Assembly (NCBI GenBank): GCA_022497145.1
Contig: MU385860.1
Coordinates: 1-64,000 of the forward strand
Length of the DNA stretch: 64,000 nt
Source: Rostrohypoxylon terebratum
Taxonomy: Eukaryota > Ascomycota > Sordariomycetes > Xylariales > Hypoxylaceae
Reading direction: 5' to 3'
Positions 33,901 through 44,636 of the stretch are shown in pieces; position 1 is the first letter of the stretch, and each line of letters opens with the position of its first letter. The notes under the pieces are model-generated. The model was not told the DNA's origin, made no database searches, and was given only the letters and a program-made list of their open reading frames with translations. The translations under genes and the position numbers were made by a program.

Positions 33901-35806
33901 TGAACAGTTTGGCGTCCTTACCGTCATCCTGTCGAATCACACGAAGTCCACCAGCCTTAGACATGCCATAAACCATGTATGATTCACTCGCAGTGACAAG
34001 ATTACGATCAATCTGATCGAACTCCTTCTTCAGTCGAGCAATATCAAGGATGATCTCGTCACGGAACTGAGGACGAGGAATGTCGGTATCGAGCATCGTG
34101 ATAGAGATCCATGGTTTCATGGGGAAGTTATACACCTTCACCGGATTAGGGACCTCCTCAATGACGACAATCTCATCGGCCTCAGCGCTTTCCCAGCTAT
34201 CTGCAACTGGACCGTGTGCTGCATCATCAACGATATCGCGAATCGTTTGCGCAACTTCGGGTGAATATGTGTCTTCGAGAACGTGGGCGTTCTCCTCTTT
34301 TTCTAGCTCTGCGCGGATGTCTCGCGCCGCAGCCTCGGCCGAATCCTGAAATTCAGCGTCAGTCCTAGCCTTCATCATACGTTCGAGTTCGGCGCTAATC
34401 TTAGCTTGTACCTCTTCATTCTCGGCCCTTTGTAGTGCCTCCTGAGCTTCTTTGTCTGCCTGTTCGGCGAGAACTGTGATCGCGTCCGATACCGTCTCTG
34501 TGCCTTTATCTTCGGGAACAAATTCTGGAGCGCTTCCCTGTGCTATACCATGCTCCGTGATAGATTGAGGAGAGGTGGCATCAAGCTTTCGCCTGATGTG
34601 CTCGGGGCTCAAGATCGGACTACGTTGGCTGCTTAACCGCTTATGGTCCTGGCCGAGCCCAGAAGAAGACGCAACACTAGGAGTCTTCTTTGAAACTCGA
34701 AAACTAGACGAAGCAGACAGCTCTGCCGGAATTTGGCTAGTGTAAGCAGATGCTCCAGGTGTCGACGATTTGGACGCATTGTCATGGGGAGAAGTAACAC
34801 CAAATTCTTCAAGAGAATGGATATAGTCGAACTTGGAATGCTTTCGGCTCCCATCGAATTGGGAATGCTGAGATGACGGCGAGTTGTACTCAAACTTGGC
34901 CGGAGGCGAGCCGATGCCATCATGTGATCCGAAGCGGAAAGGCATAGACGCTGTCTCGTGAGGATCATTGCTAGGTATGGCCGGCTTCGGTGGCACGTAT
35001 TCTTTAATGTGATGTTCCGATGCTGAGCCATTGGCTGACTGAGGGGTGTTAGACAATTCAGTAGCAGGGATATGGTCGGTTTGAGAAGGCTTTGGTCGAT
35101 GAAGTAAGTTGAGGAGATATGCTTGAGTATCGGTAGGAGGCGGGCCTGCGTTCCAAGTCGCCGGAGCAGGCGCTTGAGTGGGGGGTTGAGTCTCTGCTCG
35201 AGCAGCCTCATTCTGCAAGTTTCCCTTCATAAGGGTTGCTAGGAGACCTTGAGGATCAGCAGGCATAGGTACAGGCGCGTGGATGGGGGGTTGACTGTGC
35301 GGCTGAGACAGGTTAGGAAGTGTCTCGAACACACCAGGTGCCTGAGTATGCGTCTGGGTATGAGCATGTCCAGGCGGTCCAGGAGGTGAGGTATGTGACG
35401 GGACTTGTGGGTGAGGTCCACTGTTTTGTCCGCCGTTCTGGCCGCTGAACTTGAGAAGATTCAACAGGTTCGCGCTCTGATCGACCTTTCCCGAAGGGTT
35501 CGAGGGCATCGTGCCAATCGGACCCAGTCCCATCGGCCCCGTCGGATGATGGGAGTGGCTGAAGTTGTTACTGGGCGGCGTGGGGGCAGCAGGCAAAAAG
35601 TCGTCCAGAGGGGAATCAGTAGTGGAATGACCATAATAATCTTGTGGATTGGCGCTCTGGTTGTAGGAGTTAAATCGAGACAAGATATCATTAGCGGGCG
35701 CAGGCTCATCATTGTTTTCGCCATTACGTTGAGCCTGTAAGCGAGCGAGCATCATGTGCAAGTTATTCGGGTTTGTGCCGCCGCCAGGCGGGTTATAATC
35801 CGCCAT
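30911..35806 (-). CDS. Edc4/Ge-1 mRNA-decapping enhancer (WD40 scaffold)
   Basis: Single exon. Started at the Met with good context (MADYNPPGGG), 1631 residues; another Met lies 11 codons upstream at 35839. The N-terminal third is disordered and rich in Pro, Gln, Ser and Asn (P-body scaffold type) and carries a charged helix at about 450-540. A WD40 region follows (PMKPWISITMLDTDIPRPQ... then DDTTIVSLDKSGRVKFWDVR and LQLWDLGLGKPVQEF). Next come a Lys/Ala-rich linker, a long coiled coil (TVKQIVSSLGDKLTG... through IADGNKIDQLTALV), and a helical C-terminus with EYETGLVRWIQQGRQAEVFDEYL, which is typical of Ge-1/Edc4. These proteins hold Dcp1-Dcp2 in P bodies; fission yeast Pdc1 is the closest fungal model. 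Confidence 0.9.
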   Translation of the reverse strand: MADYNPPGGGTNPNNLHMMLARLQAQRNGENNDEPAPANDILSRFNSYNQSANPQDYYGHSTTDSPLDDFLPAAPTPPSNNFSHSHHPTGPMGLGPIGTMPSNPSGKVDQSANLLNLLKFSGQNGGQNSGPHPQVPSHTSPPGPPGHAHTQTHTQAPGVFETLPNLSQPHSQPPIHAPVPMPADPQGLLATLMKGNLQNEAARAETQPPTQAPAPATWNAGPPPTDTQAYLLNLLHRPKPSQTDHIPATELSNTPQSANGSASEHHIKEYVPPKPAIPSNDPHETASMPFRFGSHDGIGSPPAKFEYNSPSSQHSQFDGSRKHSKFDYIHSLEEFGVTSPHDNASKSSTPGASAYTSQIPAELSASSSFRVSKKTPSVASSSGLGQDHKRLSSQRSPILSPEHIRRKLDATSPQSITEHGIAQGSAPEFVPEDKGTETVSDAITVLAEQADKEAQEALQRAENEEVQAKISAELERMMKARTDAEFQDSAEAAARDIRAELEKEENAHVLEDTYSPEVAQTIRDIVDDAAHGPVADSWESAEADEIVVIEEVPNPVKVYNFPMKPWISITMLDTDIPRPQFRDEIILDIARLKKEFDQIDRNLVTASESYMVYGMSKAGGLRVIRQDDGKDAKLFTDTKDRIFNVAMSSTSPDLPTTPKESIIGTGISGTVYYVQIKNGEKDHLEDAHPEQYGFILPPLAISHEGGGDNGGVLKTRARTSSTHPEFFAVGRGKTINIIWPSYIMQNGIFKSGHDRVVDTQRLYKECSLRISTGKAGKDFTFSQDDTTIVSLDKSGRVKFWDVRDLTAADENSDPWSPLPAHTSLEVKEPLMTLNTTPEGEKAWPTSVLLLDKQRPYQKGWALRYMIVGMKQNHTLQLWDLGLGKPVQEFNLPHTKESDPVCSVMYHPPSGMIVVGHPMRNSIYFLHLSVPRYTMKGLSQVEYIQKLVAKDSSIPEPDSTAVISGVREYSFANKGMLRSLDILVNPATASDVEEPSLFELYAMHSKGVTGVVIKQNELGWSKDNKVLDGADASEVGLIKIAKLKELPSPLVTEPQPVDEHAPLPLRVRSVKETPPPAPSSIPSNALVPQKGDENAPVVQQDRKEAVAPSAPISQLDKTEKKARKKREKAAAAAAEKHNTENAQSNGTSQSPPNATKETKSSQPIMSHESIQSTVKQIVSSLGDKLTGVITSEFKDHRDNVDVEFRTRDETFVKNQQILLEKVSNVLNMNVQAVLTKTISDQFESSVVPALSSLITKTISEQIDGKMVGRVSHSIQNQMQKLIPNAVNQALQKPEISKAISDKVSSTVAHDIEKTVRQVLVSHVTPLINNTAVDVSRSVVQDVQDHTASLIAEMEQRRIADGNKIDQLTALVTSLSDTVTAMATTQAQFQDGLLKLQHQTARDRGSTAQSTHSAHSQPTQPHHPASLQSQSFMYGSPTGSSGAHQLVPFQSNSSNAREPAVIRDPQLQHMVASVASYIERGEYETGLVRWIQQGRQAEVFDEYLYKLDPQFLQDVPTLVSLSVGSVVIDTLDPHLVREKLNWLETVLHILIAQLSHIVSLTSHPTNDPSNQNSLQDTQVRDVVPNLMTSYLDRFEKLFVQIANRSPNDPIVARLSSMTSMASQIKEAVQRPNY

Positions 35807-37304
35807 GATGCGCTTCGAAGATGAGGTAGGATGAAACAAGCTGTCCGTCTATTTACCGAAGTAAAAAAAGATGCTTCAGCTTTTGTAGCTTCCTCCACAC
35901 TTGGTATTGCGATTGCGCGTGGTTCGTAATTGATGACCAAACTGGGCAACAAATTGGGGTATCAGACAGAAGTGTTTGTGGGAAAGAAAAAAAAGAATTA
36001 AAAGATGAAAATTGATATTGGGTACTCTAGGTAGGTAGGTAAAGGAAGGAAAGAAAATATTATGTCCTTTCCTCTCTACTAGAGAGCTTTTGAGGAGGTG
36101 ATGATGTATTGCCTCGCGAGAAGGACGAGAAAAAAAAAATAGGTGGTGAAAACGACCAGGTACCAAGCTTTAAGCTCCTATCGGCAAATCTGACGAATCG
36201 GGGCGGTTAACAAGGTGAAAGCAAAGTACTTAGAACAACAAGGTAACAATTGGCCAAATTGAACGATGACCTATTTTATTGTCACGAAGTGAAGTCGTCT
36301 TGATGAACGTGCATTAGAATGAACCATATGCGACAGTGTAAAGGATTGATGATTTAGGATTTTTGTGGGTGGAGGAGAAGAAGAAGCTCAAAAAATAAAA
36401 TGTTGTCAAACGGAAAAGTTAAGTGATGTGTAACGGGTAGGCTGATAGGTGCACTACGGACGGCGGGCGAACACTGAGAGCGGCGAGCACGACCAGAAGT
36501 TGGCGTTGGGCGGCGATGCAGCTGTACGCTAGCTGGACGATTACACCTGCCAATCGACGAGGACATTAAAGTGGCATGTATTGTAAGAATTAGTTAACAA
36601 GTGGAGGCCCTAGCGATACACATGCATGATATGTACCCATACAGAAGATAGAACCTAACTCGATGGAGGGGACTTCTGCAGCTCTCTGTAATGCACCGAT
36701 TATCTACATTATTTGCATGTACCCCAGCCTCAAGACATCCCTACCGGCTTGTATAAGTACCGTCCGAAAGTGGGGATAAGGTTTCCAGGAAATTCATGTT
36801 ATATAATCATCAATAGAAGTAAGGTACCTAGGTACATACATAGGACCAGGTACCTAGTAGTACTAGGTATCATTCAAAGTTCAAACATTACATAAGTCTG
36901 CAGCAATTTCAACCTTCAATTAGTTCATCAACTCGGCGCATCGTGATAGGTAATTCGATATTTCTCCCATAATCATTTTCAGACATACAGTAATACACTC
37001 AAGTACATAACCGTTTTGGTTTCCCACTCTCCTTAACTTTTGTACTTGTACTTATTTTGATTTATTGTAAGTCTACTGGGCTACCCACGGTAACGATAAA
37101 TTTCAATTACCCAATTCTCTGTTTGCCTTAAATAATCGGCATTTGGCAACAGAGAGTGTGATCTGGGATCCGGGACAAAATCTGTCAGCATCCATTGTTT
37201 GCTGCCTCCGACATATCACCGGCGCTTCAGTCAAACGTCTCACTTACAATACTTACACCATCAACCCACTAACAACCTAAGCAAACGCCATCCGACAAAA
37301 CACC
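35807..37304. other. Divergent upstream region of Edc4 and the membrane protein
   Basis: CT-rich and AG-rich tracts fit long untranslated leaders. CCTAGG elements occur near 36029 and 36826-36870. Confidence 0.6.
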
Positions 37305-37854
37305 ATGTTCTGTCTCCGAAGGTATGGAGCCTTTCATCTCAATTCATTCTCGAATATCCACCCACGGGCATGCATAGACAGACCATTCATCTAAAAATAG
37401 AGACTAACATGATTCTCGGTACAGTTGGCTTCCTCTCCTCTTCATCCCGACGAATGCCTCCCCTGCATTCATATTCCTCTTCTTCGTCTGCACATACTTC
37501 CTAAACCGACCCTGCGTCTACTGCTCCGTCCTACTCCTCATACTCTTCGTGACATCCTGCTACTGGTCAGATCGATGTTTCTTCGACTTCGGTAGTAACT
37601 GGTTCGCCCCGCGAGCTCCCGCCACATCATGCTCGGCCAACTCAACAATGCTACCGGACCCCGTCGCCGATAGCTTCAACGCGACCGCCGTCGAGATGCT
37701 CAATACCACGGCGAACGCTCTCGCCAGCGTTGCCGCCGAAGAACTGGCAAAGAGGAAGGAGGAGTGGACTGGTCTCGGAGTCGAATGGCTACGAAGCCTA
37801 CTAGGACGCAGGGAGTGGAGGATCGAGTGTATGGATCTCTATATACGACTATGA
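37305..37854 (+). CDS. Small conserved fungal membrane protein
   Basis: Two exons: a 17-bp first exon (37305-37321, MFCLR plus two bases) and 37425-37854, 148 residues. The N-terminal half is strongly hydrophobic with two closely spaced membrane segments (AFIFLFFVCTYFLNRPC and VLLLILFVTSCYW), then SDRCFFDFGSNWFAP. The C-terminal half is soluble, with Asn-linked sites (NST, NAT, NTT) and a Lys/Glu helix. The hydrophobic half looks like a conserved filamentous-ascomycete family of unknown function; I recall similar sequences but cannot name it. The gene is divergent from Edc4 with a 1.5-kb shared upstream region. Confidence 0.7.
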
Positions 37855-38481
37855 TCGATACACGTCAGGTACGAAACTGCGGTCAATACCCCTCATTTTG
37901 TTCTCCGAGGCTGTATAAAGGGGACGGGCGGTGATACGATAGCATAGTGCATGGCACCGGCGTTGGTTGGACTTGACGATTTGGCCTTGCCTTTCGAGCA
38001 TATATACACCTCACACTGTTTCGCGTTCCGGCATATGAATCGGAATTAGGAGAAGACTGCCTGTGTTTTTTTGAGCCACCCTAGGCTTGTACCATCTTCA
38101 GGCGCATGCAGGAGTCCGAGAAGAACTTGGCAATTAGACCCCATAAATCAATGAAATAAGAAATTGCGAAAACAACTGCTATATGACAAAGGGGTGTTTC
38201 ATTGCTAAAGTCGCAGAAAAATCCAGGGTTGGTTCTAGAAGTGAGACAGACATATCGCTAGCTCATGTACCTAGGTCCTAGGTGCTAGATCGACACAGTA
38301 TATTTCCAAAACAGCGAGACCTCATCGGTCTGTTGATGGTTGGTAGTCACCTAGCGAATTAGTACGACAGCAGAATAGCTTCCAAAAAAAGTCGTGATGG
38401 CATCATATATTACTATTATATCAAAAAATCTTATCTATATCCAACAACCCTCACCTATTTTCTAGTCTCGACGAGCTTCAT
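37855..38481. other. Convergent intergenic, no gene seen
   Basis: Holds a TATAAAG at about 37913 and a palindrome near 38265; no gene. Confidence 0.6.
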
Positions 38482-40025
38482 CTACGCTTTATTCAACTTC
38501 ATACTCTTAACCCACGGCGCCCAAAACCCATCCATAGTCTCTGGACTTCTCCAACCACTCCAATCATCATTCGTCAAGCCCCAAGTATCAACCAGTCCCT
38601 GCACGCCACTGCGGATTCTGTAGCTTCCCGCCAAGCTCCACATCATCCAGCTGATCTCGTGTTTCTCCGTGAAGCCGCGGATGCAGTTCAGCACCGTGTT
38701 AGTGTACAGCGAATCGTCCTGCGCGTTGCCGAACTCGGAGAAGATGACGGGGGTGAGCCGCTGCGCCGGCGGACAGTCCCCGGTGATATTGCACGCGGGC
38801 GGGGCGTCGATGCCGAGCGCGTTGAAGCCGTTGCGGTACAGCCCCGCCTCGATGATCTCGCAGGTCCCGACGTCGATGTCCTCGCTCGACGGGTACAGGT
38901 GCAGTTCCCAGACGATCTTATCCGCCCACGGCTTCGCGCCTAGGTCGAAGTATACCGGGTCCCTCCTCAGCGCGTCGCGGATGGCCGTGCATTTATAGCA
39001 CGGTGCCGTCAGGATATTCTTCTTTGCTGTGAGCGCGGACAGGTCCTGGTCGTACTGCATTCCGGACCAGGTAATCAGCATGTCCGGGTTCGCGTCGTGG
39101 ATGGCGTCTGCGCCGGCGCTCATGTTGCCGACAAGCGTCTCCCAGTTATAGTATAGGTCCGTTCGGTTCCAGCTCTCGCGGAGCTCGTTGCGCAGGGACA
39201 TGGACACGACGTTGTCGTGGCCTTTAGCCCAGTTCGCAACGTGCGACAGCCCGCGCAACCAATTCGAGGCGTCGAAGTTCACGTCGTCAAACCAAGAGTT
39301 TCCGTCTACGTGGCTGCAGCACCATTGCGCCTTGCCGACGTGCACGTCGGGGTGGATAAAAATGCCCTTAGAGCTAGCAACGCGTGCGATGTCAGACCAG
39401 ATTTCGAAGCGGGTCGTCGTGCGTGTCCAGGATGGGTTCTTTTTTACGATTTCATCAGTGACTTTCGTGCCGTTCTCGTAGCCTAAAGCCATTATCATGG
39501 CGACTTCGAGGGGCACGTCTTCGCCGCCTCGATCGTAGATTTGGTCGATCATTTCGATCGCATAACCCCTTTCTCAGTTAGTTGGATGAAACGTAATGTT
39601 TGCTGCATTTCAAGTGTCTCACATGCGGATAAAATTGAACCCAACGCTGGCGACATCGCTTAAGATGTCATCAACAGACTTCCATTCTAAACCCTCCGGA
39701 ATCATAGTCTCACCTATCTCCCAATTAGCTACTCTGTCCTCAATTCCGCATTTATTCTTAGTTATCGACTATGTAGGCACTCACCGCTCAAAGGCCAATT
39801 CACACCGGCCCAGGTGATCGCCTCACCACGGGCATTAACCACATCTCTGCCCTTTGTGCTGAAAGGTCCATACGGCCACCCGCTGGTAGATGTATTTTCC
39901 TGGCGACGATTTATACTTCTCTGCCACCGCGGCTCAAGATCTCTCCCGAGCGGTTGCGACGTGGGAACCCACGAAGCACAGGCCAAGCTGGCGCCTAGTG
40001 ACCACAATGTAGCAGACACCTTCAT
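38482..40025 (-). CDS. Secreted GH5 glycoside hydrolase
   Basis: Three exons (40025-39785, 39713-39623, 39568-38482), 472 residues. A signal peptide (MKVSATLWSLGASLACA) leads into a short Arg-rich pro-region and then AGVNWPLSG, the opening of a GH5 barrel. WSGMQYDQDLS and IVWELHLYPSS are later barrel strands. The catalytic acid/base Glu is in MSLRNELRESW (NE motif), and the nucleophile Glu is in VIFSEFGNAQD. The length and two-Cys-rich insert (NILTAPCYKCTA) match fungal GH5 cellulase-like enzymes. Substrate could be beta-glucan or a mannan and cannot be fixed by eye. An upstream in-frame Met at 40079 lacks a signal peptide. Confidence 0.88.
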
Positions 40026-41048
40026 CTTGTCACGTAGGTCGGCTGCAGCAGACGTAAATTGAAAGTAGTCCAATTGCACGAACGCGGTAGGGTAGCAACC
40101 AAACTAGCAAGATGCGAAGCTACCTACCTAGCTATTATATACTCCGCCTGGCGGCTCCATCTACATTATTGCAAGGGAGAGCAACTGGCCACCGACACCA
40201 CGAGATCAACTCCAACCAAGAAGGATCTTTGTTCCTCGGCTTCGGTGCCCACATACCTACCTACCTAGTCCAAGCTACCTTTAATAGGAAACATAGTTTC
40301 TTGGATATTCCAGTATTCCCTTGCTACAGGGTTAGAAGATATAAGAGAGCCATTGATATCAAGACTTCAATCCTTCTCGGTGAGGCGCCGAGAGCGTGCC
40401 TTGCAGTGGATGATGAGGGGATACGAAGACAGAATTGGGGCTCCTGGGGTAAACATGGGGGAAATACTCCACCAATTCAATGGTAGGGAACTACCCCAAT
40501 CCCCCGCGGATATAGCGGGTTGTGGGTATGTCGCTCTCCATTACTCCGAAAAATTCCACTATGGGGCTTAGAACCGGGAGAATTAAGTTAACAAAGAAGC
40601 CATCGTGGCGCCGGGCTTGATTATGGAGATACCGCGGTTAAGCTTTACTGTTAGTAGATATTATAGTTCCTTAGCTGCGAAGTGCATAGTTTGACAAGAG
40701 TCAGTAGCCACCACACCTACCTACACTTTCACAGAATGACTTTAGCTTCAACTAAAGCCACCCGCCCTTTGAGAGCTGGGCAGTTCAGATATACAAACAA
40801 AATCATCACTTTAACATTTTCTTAAACGCAAATTGTATTGACATGAAAGCGCGTATATGTACAAGCCAAAGTGTCTAAGAGCTCGCCTTAATTTCGCCTT
40901 TATCCATGAAATTCTCATTGTGACTCGTTGGTATGCTTAGCACCGAAAAACGCCATGCCGCATAAAAGCTCTATCTTCCAGCCTCCACATTGAAAGGCCC
41001 TGTCCGTTGACTTGTAATATGAAATAATTCAAGAATGCCTCGAGAGCC
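40026..41048. other. Intergenic, no gene seen
   Basis: Upstream DNA of the GH5 gene and downstream DNA of the PP2C gene. ACCTACCTAG copies near 40120 and 40253-40270. Confidence 0.6.
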
Positions 41049-43045
41049 CTACAGCTTTGCCTTAACAGCTGATTGGGGAATATTCGAGGCCTCCTCGTTT
41101 ACTAAAACCGAGCCATTCTTCGGTCCGTCGCCGAAGAAGATGACTTGCACAGTCAAGTCGTCCCTATTAAAATGTTAGCAAAAACTATAAGACAAGGTAA
41201 TTCCGTATAGACTTACCTGTAACGTCTCGAAAATGGAGAAACAAGTGTGAGCAAGGCACACACTTGCTCCTCATTCTTACCACCAAGAGCATTGCGGATA
41301 AGGTGAGTTGCAACATTGCTATCTTTCACGACAAATCGTTCCTTCTCGTCAGGTGAGATACCCCATTGGCGTAGTCGAATCGGGGTCTTCTGGCCGTCTG
41401 GTCCAGCTTGGTCACCGGCTTCGACAGGTAGATCTTGGCTAGGGCCAAATAGTTTGGACCATACAGAGCTCAATTGCGAATTCGAGGATGGGGATTTGGC
41501 TTGCGATTCGATCCACTTGCCAACAAGTCCGACCACTTCTTCGTTGGTCAGCATCTCCCATAGCCCGTCCGTAGCCATGACTAGGAAATCGCCCTTTTCA
41601 GGTTGAATCTTAGTCGTGGTGACGACAGGCTCTGCTGTCACGTAAGGGGGTGTTTTGAGATATGGCGAGGAGCTTCGACCAAAGAACGAAGCTCGGAGCC
41701 GGTCAGAGACCTCTTTGCTCCATTTGTAACTAGCATCTCCAAATGCCCGGGTTGGCTCAAGACCTCCAAGGACTCGGCCATTGTAAATGACACGATCTTC
41801 CCCTGGGTGAGCTTTGCGCATTCGTCTCTCCTCATTGGGGTTGCGACCAGTTTGATCTTCCGACAAAGGAGTTGCTGTCCATTTCCCGGACGAGCTGCGA
41901 CGGCCAAGGACAGCTCGGGAGTCGCCTGTGCAAGCCACGCGCAGCGTCTTGGTGCTACTGTCGTAGAAGGACAACAGGGCGCAGGAGCCAGATAATGCGG
42001 GGCCGAGAAGTTCGGCTGCGACCCGTTTGGAGTTGGACTTTAGGACCTTCTCCACACTTTCGTGCACAATCTCATGGTCTAAACGGGTAAATCCTAACTT
42101 AATGGCCGTATCGATGGCTTCCGGTGATGGCACCGTTCCCAACGTTCCGGCAGCTTTGTAAGTTGTGTTGAGTTCCCGGGCAACAAAACTGATCAGGGTC
42201 TGTCTAAGCTTCGCTGACGTTGTCCAACCCCTAAGAAAAATCAGTATCTTCAAACGCCGTTGAAGGGTGCCCAGATCGAATATAACAATTACTTACGCAT
42301 GGCCGTCAAAGACACCCCAAAACATCCAATCAGTGGTATTCGTCTGGTCTCCCTCTCCAGAAACCTCGACAATTTTTTCGGCGTGATCATCCTCGATCGG
42401 ATTGTTACTTGCGACTTGGACAACGTCGTAGCGTAAGACGCCTTGTCCTCGATTGACTAAGAATGAAGCCTCGTTCTCTCGCAGTTTCTCGGTTGCTTGG
42501 TCGGGAGTGAGCATCTCGAGAACGTTTCTGCCGCTGCCGTCGAAGTTTTTCGCTATCGGACCTTCGCCAACGAATGTGCCAGTGTGGAGTTCGTCAGCTC
42601 CCACTACGAGCACATTACGAGTTGTGGCAGCGGAATTCGACACCTGAGTTGGTGTTGTGGTGTATGATTTAGCCCCGACCTGTTCTAGGGAATTTCCTCC
42701 CTTGTATGTATACCAGGCGCCGTAGCCAACTAGGCTAGAAACCAGTGCGACAGAGAACCGGCGGATATACATTGATGATCGTAAGGGCTCGCTTACAGCA
42801 TAATTGTGATGTGTAGAAGAAGATGATGATGCGTGTGCGGAAGCAGAAGCGGAAGCGGAAGCGGATGAGGATGCGGATGCGGTCGATGCAGCGGAGGATG
42901 AGGTAGCGGATCGAACGCCCAGACTGGCGTTAAAGTGATGGTGGTGGGGGAAATTAATGGTGCGTCGCGGACGACTAGTACGAGTGAGGCCCCGGACGGT
43001 ACATTGAATCGTCGTCCGAAGGGCTCTAACAGGTACGCGACGCAT
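41049..43045 (-). CDS. Mitochondrial PP2C protein phosphatase (Ptc5-like)
   Basis: Three exons (43045-42297, 42230-41217, 41163-41049), 625 residues. The N-terminus is Arg/Ser-rich (MRRVPVRALRTTIQ...), as in a mitochondrial presequence. It is followed by a long Ser/Ala tract and one membrane segment (VALVSSLVGYGAWYTY). PP2C motifs are complete: WGVFDGHAGW (metal Asp; intron 1 splits it between His-Ala and Gly), ACTGDSRAVLG, LEPTRAFGD, MATDGLWEML, and DDLTVQVIFF on the last exon. This layout matches yeast Ptc5, the intermembrane-space phosphatase that activates pyruvate dehydrogenase; orthology is inferred. It is divergent from the KPWE gene at 43671. Confidence 0.9.
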
Positions 43046-43670
43046 TTGGGACAAATTCGCGGTCTGCGTAGAAAACCGAATCTAGCAGTTCTAAGTAGGA
43101 AGTCGTCGTCGCTAAAAAGGAACCAGAAATCAAAAAGATTGGGAATCTGGGCTAGCAATAGAAGTGGAGCTGGCACGAGGGTCGACTTGCAGAATTGAAA
43201 AAATTACCTAAGCTACTAGCTGCCCAGATGACCCAGTGACCACTTTCTGTTTTCGGCAGATCGCGGGAAGATGCGGGAGGTAACGGGCTGGCTGGCTGGG
43301 CAAGTTTTAAGGTAGCCCTTGACCTTTATTCGGGTTCGGTCCCAGGTTTTATTCGTTTGATCTATGAGGTAAGTGAATCCTTAGTCACATGTCGATTTTT
43401 AAGTTGTCGATTTCCATAATGTAGTACAAGGAAGGATGTACCTGTCCAATCTCCACCTTCAAATTCTCAACTTGCAACTTGGGAAGTTAAACGGTTCAAG
43501 CGCTCGAGGTCCCCGGGCTTTCCTCACGTCGTTATCGATACGGAATCCAGCCTCGGCTCCCGAATCCTATGAAACAGCCCTAGGGAACATTGAATCAAAT
43601 ACTCGATCAGTCAGAACTCACAATAATCTCATATTAAACGTCCGAAATCCACAGCCAAGTTGAGTGAAAC
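43046..43670. other. Divergent promoter region of PP2C and KPWE genes
   Basis: 625 bp shared upstream of two organelle-linked genes (mitochondrial phosphatase, peroxisomal candidate). No named motif recognised. Confidence 0.55.
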
Positions 43671-44519
43671 ATGTCCGGACCGGAGGTAACCTTGGCCGAT
43701 GTTCAACGTCGTGCTGCCGATAATCCTAACGCACGATACCGGGCCTTTGACACCTACCCGTGGGCTAAAGATCCTGTGTTTACTGTGAGTTGGAATTGCA
43801 ACCCACCGAGTAATAGATGCAATACAATAGCTGAGTAGAGGCAAACAAGGAACAACTTTCAAACGCTCTGAGTGATGCTACTTCAAACGGTCTCAGCCTT
43901 TCCGAGACTGCTCTTCAAGTTCGCATCCAGAGATTTATACAACAAACTCAGATCGAGATTGAAAAGGAGTCATACAAGCAATGGCTCACCCAAAACAATC
44001 TACAGCCACCAAGAATAATATCCGAAGAAGCTGTTGCAGTAGAAGTGATGACAGTGGTATGTTATAGACTGATAGTCGCGGCTCTCGATATTGTAGAAAC
44101 AGGTTATTAATTCCAACACGTTGCAGCCGAATCCTAAAGACAGGAAATTCGCACATCTTCTAGTAGAGCAAGGAGACGCCCTCGGTCAACTGGCTCTTGA
44201 CCAGAATGTCCCCGCATCATCAGCAGTTCCTGTTCCCAGTTGGCAAAGTGCTGCACCCACGGCAGAGCTTTACATCAAGAAGGATGCTTCATCAACAGAT
44301 CCCAACAAAGAACCATATCCGAAGAAGTTCGAGGAGATAGTTGAGTTCTTACAGAGCGGGAAGGCGATTCCTGGAATTCGACAGATTCCCGACACAGTGA
44401 TTGAGGACCCATCATTTACAACCCACGGTCGGCTTGCAGCGCCACCAAAACCCTGGGAAATCGGGCAGACGTCTTCCACCGAGCAGTTCGAACCGTTAGC
44501 TAGTGAAAGCAAAACGTAA
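43671..44519 (+). CDS. KPWE-domain protein, Pex39-like peroxisomal factor
   Basis: Three exons (43671-43784, 43841-44056, 44127-44519), 240 residues. The N-terminus has a short conserved box ARYRAFDTYPWAKDPVF, followed by a helical segment (ALQVRIQRFIQQTQIEIEKE). The C-terminal half contains PKKFEEIVEFLQSGKAIPGI and, after a linker, APPKPWEIGQ. The combination of a helical FxxIVxLLxxGxxxPGI stretch with a KPWE motif marks the PEX14-like KPWE domain. As I recall, recent work named small proteins with this arrangement Pex39 (yeast Yjr012c, human C6ORF226), helpers in PTS2 protein import that share the (R/K)PWE motif with Pex13. Assignment here is by motif only. No membrane segment or signal peptide is visible. 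Confidence 0.78.
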
Positions 44520-44636
44520 AGGCATAGGAGACACTGTGCCGAATAAATTTAAAGTAAACGCCTAGTATATTACATGAAGCAAGCCACTGTCATATGAACG
44601 CCTTGTCCGATCTTTATCATCATTAACATCATTTCC

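Noticed and set aside
42840..42910. Ser/Ala repeat in the PP2C N-terminus as a separate tandem-repeat element
   Set aside because: It is coding low complexity (Ser/Ala codons) inside a well-supported exon.
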